64,000 bases of DNA from Eulemur rufifrons. Its lineage: Eukaryota; Chordata; Mammalia; Primates; Lemuridae. The translations under genes and the position numbers were made by a program. The stretch covers positions 16,506,501 through 16,570,500 of the forward strand of contig NC_091000.1 in NCBI RefSeq assembly GCF_041146395.1. Reading direction: 5' to 3'. The notes under the pieces are model-generated. The model had not been told where the DNA came from. It ran no database searches and worked only from the letters and a program-made list of their open reading frames with translations. Positions 58,451 through 64,000 of the stretch are shown here, piece after piece. Positions within the stretch are counted from its first letter, which is position 1. The number at the start of each line of letters is the position of its first letter.

Positions 58451-59670
58451 TGTATGACTAAAGTCACAAAGACAAACAAATAATTTGTTCAACCAGTTCT
58501 ACATGCAGTATCTCTCACCAATTTTCAGATTGACTTTAGGAACTCAACCTGCATCTTCATCTGTTTTCCACAGGATGACAGATGGCATTCAGATGGAATT
58601 CAGTTTTCTCTGAGCCAAGTTGTAGAATGTGTACTAAATGTTTTCTTGCCCAACTAAGTTAAACACAAATTTACTGCCTTCTTGACAGTCAGCTCCGGGG
58701 GGAATAAGAGAACTACTTGAACTCATGTATGTTTTCAGCAAGATGACCAGGTCTCATGACCGCTGAGCAGTGGTCACCCCTTCTGTCTGTTATGAGAGCT
58801 CACCCTATTCAGAATACACCATCCTTGAATTCATAGATCTAGATGTTCTTTCAAAAATGTCTAAAATTGTATGAAACCGCACAGGCTAAGGATACAGCCC
58901 TCATTTTGCTATTTGATTAAAAGTGATTGAGATTATAAAATAGTAATGAACTTACAAATGGTTAAAGATATCTTGTCTGTTCAGCAAACTATAAACCAAT
59001 TCTTGTAATAGCCACAATTAAGGAGCATTTTTAACTTTTAGGGATGCTCCTGACAGTTCCTATTCACTTAAGTCTTCTTTCTATTGGTTGGGTCAGCTGT
59101 TCTCTTTTAAGGTACAGGTATTCTTAGGAAATATTTGATTCCATTATTCCACTAAACCAACAATCCTTAAAAGCTGCATGTATCCTACAGTATCTGCTTT
59201 CTCCTCTATCCTGAGATATGAAAGCACAAAGACTCCTGTGCAGCTCTTCCATCATCTCTCCAAATGAGGTGACATTGCTGACACTTCCTTTCGACATTGT
59301 TAGTAAAGGCCTCCACATACATGATGGATGAATAGGAGATGCTGAATCAAGAGGCTGCTAAAGACCAAGCTGCCAAAAGTGTCAGATCTTGTCTGCAGTC
59401 AGCACTAAATACAGTACGGATAGAGGAGGTGGGGTGAATGGGATCCGGCACGAGATGTCCAAGTTATTTGTGCACAAACTAGTCAGTGTCATCTCCTTAA
59501 TTTCTTTGAATCTTCGTGAATTAAAAGTAATCCTGAAGTGAAAAATGGTGGTTATAACTTGACATCAATATTTTATCAGTGTTAATCATTAACTTTCCTA
59601 CTTGGGATTTCAGGATAATTTTTATAAAAGAAGAATATATATTAACTTGGGACAGAAGTAGACGTAGGCC
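58451..59670. other. Unassigned
   Basis: No gene or repeat recognised. Confidence 0.45.
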
Positions 59671-59671
59671 C

Positions 59672-59875
59672 ATCCGTGTGCTGGTAAGTGTTTAACAACC
59701 AGCTCTCTGAAAAAATTTTTCTTGAGAAGCCCTGATTTCTAGCATTTGCTGATGTCTGTGGTAAGTGTTTCCACCATGGGTAATTTCAAGCTACTATCAT
59801 GACATTACTGAATGTGGAGGTGGGAAGAGATGTGCATAGTCAGCTCCGGTGAGCTGATACAGCTGAAAAATGAAA
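59672..59875 (+). mobile_element. hAT-type MER element (copy 2 of 2)
   Basis: 'tgtgctggtaagtgtttaac', 'aaccagctctctgaa', 'gctgatgtctgtggtaagtg', 'tttccaccatgggtaattt', 'caagctactatcatgacatt' and 'gaagagatgtgcatag'. It is more complete than the copy at 34800-34975 and lies in the same orientation. Confidence 0.55.
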
Positions 59876-60044
59876 GTCGTTCACTGGATGTCATTGCAGA
59901 TCTCAATTGATAATACTAAGCTTATTATTTGGAGCCAGCGAGATGCACTTTTACAGCATGATTTTGAGTTAAAATGGGAATGTTCCCAATGTATAGGGTT
60001 ATATTTGAATATATAAGCCACTATATAAGGTTAATGTCAGGTTG

Positions 60045-60215
60045 ATAGGGGTTCTGGAGTAAGATGGCCTAGGTTGGGGTCCTGGCTTTATTGCTGATCA
60101 GTGGTGTGACCCTGAGTAGGTCCCTCAACCTCTCTTCGGCGCTAATAACAGTACTTACTCTAATGGCTGTAATGGACTTAGCACAGTATACAAGTAAGTG
60201 ATTGGTAGTACTAGG
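60045..60215 (+). mobile_element. MIR, sense
   Basis: 'ggttctggagtaagatggcc', 'taggttggggtcctggcttt', 'cagtggtgtgaccctgagta' and 'ggtccctcaacctctcttcg' are MIR 5' half and core; the 3' end is worn. Confidence 0.8.
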
Positions 60216-62711
60216 AGAACCAACATGACACTATTTCATGTTTACAAAAATTCATCTTGGAAATGTTTGTGGCTCCAGGCTCTGCTATCCCCAAATTCTG
60301 TCCTTTCTCTGTTCTAAGGTTCTTTCCTGGAAACATTCCCCAAACCATCTACTCTACTCTAACTCTCAGCTTTTCTCCAATACAATCAAGTCAAAAATAC
60401 TCCAAATCAAAACCTTATGAATTCCAAAAATGCATTTATTGGAAGTGTTTATAGTACTTTTATTGCTGTAATGTTATATTTACATTGTAGTTTTATGTTT
60501 TTCAAGTACCTTCTCCAAGTGTATTGCCATAAACTACTCATTGTTATATTTAAAAATGAAACTCCTTTATTTAGGCATGCATCTCTTCAAGAAAATCCAA
60601 TGCAGAATATTAAAATTAAATAAATTTGGGAGTGATTATTTTCTTTACAAAGTATATTCACTTTAATGAAACCATTTCTTTAAATATCTAGCTTATTGAT
60701 TAGTTTAGTAATTATTGAGCACTATTATGTGTCAGACACTATTCCTGTGCTAGAATCAGTATAGATGAGAAAAAAAAAAAGGTTCCTGCCATTTTTTTTT
60801 TGATATGGAACATACGATTTAACTTTATATGCATTTAAAATACAACTCATTTTAAGGGAAATTATTTCAAAAATATATTCATTGAAAAAATCAAGGCACA
60901 TACAGTGGGTATAAACCTCAGGCCACAAATTCAATTTTTCAAAAATGTAAATATGTTTGGCTTCAGTTATTCATCTTAACCTCTAATTCCACTTGGATAG
61001 CAGCACTTTAACCTTGTTAATTCATTGCTATCCACTCACCTCCCCTCAACCTTCTAAGGACTGGGTCTCAGAGTGGGGACCTTTGTAATGCCAAGGGGCA
61101 TGTGAGAAGGTGCAATCTGGTCCATGCAGGTCACTACCGAGATGCTTTCTCCATGTCTACATGGACCTTTCAGGACCACCAGAAGCCAGATCACACTGGA
61201 TCACAGTTTCAGGATGCAGAAATATTTCTACTGCTGTCTTGCCACATGAGTCACAGAAATTTCTGTAAAGCTGCCTATGGCCCATGTACCTAAAAGCCCA
61301 CACACTCTTTCCCTAACTGGGTCTTTCTGCTGCTACCCTGGGACTCTGCCCAGAAGCAAAGAGATTTTTGTTTTCTTTTTGGCCAGCTTTCTATTCTGTG
61401 ATACTCCTCTCCCTCCTCCCCACTTCCTCAAACACACACACATTCACACATTTGGCAATTGAAAATAGGATCTCCTTGAAATGGAGAGAATATCTTGAAG
61501 GGGAAAAATTCAGCTAATATTGCAAAACTATTATGGCATACATATTGTCTATATGCATAGAGTGCCTATAATAACATTTTTGGGAAGCAAAATGCTTCTA
61601 TGACATTGAAAAGCGAGTTGCATAACCTGAAACACAAAAAGAGATTGTAATAAATAAACGTCTCTGTAACTCTCCTTCACTGCCTCTCTGCTTTAAAATA
61701 ATATTCATAAAAATTTCATTGTGAAGAACCACGAACATTCCTGAAGAACTAGGATAAAGTACATTCTTAAAAAAGCAAGGGATCAAAACAAAATGAAAAA
61801 TTCGCTCCTCCCCAAAATGAGTCTTAAATAAAAAACGAAAACCAAATTTAAAAATGTAAATATTAAAAGCAAAAGGCAAAACCAAAACCAAACCAAACAA
61901 CCCAGAAGACAAAACTGTTTCAAAATGCTGCTCTATATGAGTGTGAGTTATCAATGCCACCTCTTCCCATGGGCTGCCACCAGTGATATTTTTTTCATGT
62001 AACCAAAGGGTCTATGTAAGGCCTCTATGTGATTCTAAATATATTCAAAACTCTGAAGCAAAACCTTTCTAAAAATGGTTTCAACCCCAGAAAAAAGGTA
62101 CTGCAGATTTTTTTTAAGCTCTGTAGCCGTATTGCCATAATACACTGTGATCCTGGCCAATGCCTGGGCTGAGGACTGCGGTACTAGACTCTAAGGCCAG
62201 GGGCAGCTCTCAGCAGTCTGCAGTGCCTTGTGTAAAATCAGAATCTGATCTACTTTATCTAGGACTCTGAGGTCTCAGTCACTGCCTCTTACAGTCCTCA
62301 TAGCTCACCCCATCACCATCAATCTACTTCAATCTAGCAAAATGCAAGTAACTGCACATTCTGTTTAAAATCACATTTAATAAGCTAAGAATAAGCAAAG
62401 CAGTATTAGCATAGTGTTGCACCAGGATAATGTTACTAAACATGAGGTTCAACAGAGGGAGAGTCAGTTCACTGGAATGGCAAATGTGGTGGGGTGCAGA
62501 CCCAGAGGCTTTCTGGACTGAGTGAACCTTGACCACCACAGGTGTCAGGCTTCCAACCAGACATTTTAGCTTTTTGTCCAGTGAAACAAAAAACTAGCAT
62601 GATAGATAAATATCCTTTTGGTAATTATTAAGAAACTCTTCGTGATTTTAAAAGTCTGCTCCTTGCAATTCTGACCTCTTGGTAAATGGAAGCTGGGATG
62701 AAATGGCTTTT
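60216..62711. other. Unassigned; MIR/L2-like scrap at 60695-60795
   Basis: 'attattgagcactattatgt' then 'gtcagacactattcctgtgc' and 'ggttcctgcc' match the same repeat as 34625-34735. A short (CA)n lies at 61430-61442. The 120-codon minus frame 61598-61960 is a translation of A-rich sequence with no recognisable domain. Confidence 0.4.
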
Positions 62712-63254
62712 CTAAAATGGCCCAGAGTTTCTTCCTCCGGGCCCCTGGGTTAGAGCAGGATCAGTGTCTAATGTGTCTCTGGGCGGATCCCTTGCTTTTA
62801 GGAGGGAGTCCTTTGGGAATGGGCCTGGTCCTGTTGCTGTGGGTCCCATGAGCCTCTGCACTGCCCGGGGGTAATTCTGACACGGTGATCCAAGCCAGCA
62901 CCTCACAGGAGGCTCTCGGGTCTGTTTAATCACTTGATGGTGGTGGGAGGTGGGGCATGTGTTCACAGAAAGATTTTTCATTTTTTTCCCTCCATTAACC
63001 CCTACATGACTAAACTCCCACTGGTAGTACTTGGGGGAGGACTTGGCGTCTCCAACCCGAGCCCCAGCTATTTGTTTGGGCAAAGGAGTATAAGGTCTGA
63101 GAGAGGCAGCAAGGGTTACTCCCACCTCACCCAGTTTTCCTTGCTTCCACTGAAAGGGCATTTTCCCTCTCCCCACCAACAGGCCTCTCCATTCCTCTGT
63201 GTCTCTTAGGAAGTCACTAACTTGCATACATTTAGAACCCTTGCATTCCTGCAC
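62712..63254 (-). other. Longest open frame (180 codons), probably non-coding
   Basis: The translation starts at 63254 and ends at 62712. It is rich in Pro, Gly, Lys and Arg in the C-terminal third, with no signal peptide, membrane segment, zinc-finger pattern or other motif. The DNA is GC-richer than its surroundings, which makes stop codons rarer. One frame of this length is roughly what chance would give in 64 kb read in six frames. No neighbouring exon, promoter or poly(A) signal supports a gene. Confidence 0.2.
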
Positions 63255-63304
63255 CCTCAGAAAGAAGAAAAGAAAGGGAAATTCCCATTATAACAGGAGC
63301 TCAT

Positions 63305-63540
63305 ATGCATTTAGCACTTCAGATGTGCCTCCTACTGTGCTTAGGGGCTTGTGCTTAGCTCTTATTCCTCACAACATCCCTATTGAATGAATAGGATAGT
63401 GAATATCCTCTTTCAATTTCACAGAGAAGAAAAATGAGGTTTCCCAGAAAGACTGGGTGACTACCCCAAGGTCACACAGCTCGCTAGTGGTTGTCTATGA
63501 CCTGAACCAGGGATTGGGGCCCCAGAGTCCTCTTCCCAAC
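63305..63540 (-). mobile_element. MIR, antisense
   Basis: 'tcttattcctcacaacatcc', 'ctattgaatgaataggatag', 'cacagagaagaaaaatgagg', 'ccccaaggtcacacagctcg' and 'ctagtggttgtctatgacct' are the reverse complement of MIR, well preserved at the centre. Confidence 0.85.
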
Positions 63541-64000
63541 CACACACCTGCTGCTGAGTCATCATGGAAGGAAATGAGGGGGGAAGTGGGAGGACCCTTG
63601 AACCCGTGACTGCCAGGGACATTTGCTAGCCCTCTTCATTTTTCCTTTTACCATTTGGTTTAAGTCCACAAATAGTTACTGAGCTCTTTGTGAGACACCA
63701 TGTTAGCCTCTTGGGGTACAGAAAAGATAATTAACTTAGTTGTCTGTATATGCATGTAAGATGCTTTAGTGTTCCCTTTTTACACTTCACAGAAATGAGG
63801 CAAAGTCTGGCTAACAGAGAGTAATATACCTTTAAAAATAATAAAATCATAGGCTCCTAATTATAGTCTAAAAAATAAATATTCATGAAAATTAAATGGT
63901 TTCTTTGGGGCTGCCATCACTACTGTTCTGCTATTTTTTTAGATTTGTTTTTATGGAGGAATCATACACATACAGTGACTGCATAGATAATAATTGTAAT
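63541..64000. other. Unassigned; MIR/L2-like scrap at 63650-63735
   Basis: 'aatagttactgagctctttg' followed by 'tgagacaccatgttagcctc' is a worn third copy of the repeat seen at 34625 and 60695. The remainder to the window end is AT-rich without features. Confidence 0.4.

Noticed and set aside
59441..59454. 'ggatccggcacgag', resembling a cDNA-library adaptor joint
   Set aside because: A single short match without vector sequence on either side. The flanks read as continuous genomic DNA, so coincidence is more likely than contamination.
62712..63254. 180-codon minus-strand open frame as a novel protein gene
   Set aside because: GC-richer local sequence and the number of frames in 64 kb make one such frame expected by chance. 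No motif, exon or promoter support. Kept only as a low-confidence note.

Overview
The window looks like gene-poor nuclear DNA of a strepsirrhine primate, most likely a lemur. The strongest sign is the Alu dimer at about 40541-40880. Its left arm, the spacer with the 'gccaactaaaaatatatata' block, and the 'gctaggctgacgccacgg' right arm are the form I know from lemur genomes, not from monkeys or apes. Two LINE-1 copies (about 31012-31645 and 49968-51068) share a 3' UTR type that I also associate with strepsirrhines. Older layers common to placental mammals (MIR, L2, MLT1-type LTRs, Tigger and hAT DNA transposons, MER20) fill much of the rest. The species and chromosome cannot be read from the sequence.

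No cellular protein-coding gene, exon series, CpG island or structural RNA gene could be supported. The longest open frames are 180, 163 and 133 codons. They do not resemble any family I recognise, and at least the last lies inside a mobile element.

Layout. 1-8.4 kb: MLT1-type LTRs on both strands, an Alu right-arm monomer, L2 pieces, a MER2/Tigger element, an antisense L2 reverse-transcriptase piece and a FLAM-like Alu monomer. 9-13.5 kb: two copies of one unnamed MER-type repeat, a perfect 27-bp tandem duplication and a short hairpin. 13.5-18.3 kb: MIRs, L2, and a 150-bp ungapped dispersed duplication whose second copy interrupts an LTR-like element. 21-28.8 kb: a run of MIR copies, an MLT1 LTR, L1 and L2. 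30-36 kb: microsatellite, L1 copies and DNA transposons. 38.4-42.6 kb: an L2 split by a hAT-like element and an L1, then the lemur-type Alu and an ERV1-type solo LTR. 44-51 kb: L1, MLT1, L2, and an L1 with a 5' inversion flanked by a 15-bp target-site duplication. 52-55.4 kb: two antisense Alus and a decayed endogenous retroviral envelope remnant. 55.4-64 kb: MER20 and several MIRs in otherwise unassigned sequence.

There is no gene network to describe. The interest lies in the record of insertion and duplication, and in a few unexplained small structures. Repeat names come from recognising sequence, not from a database search, so subfamily names and edges are approximate.
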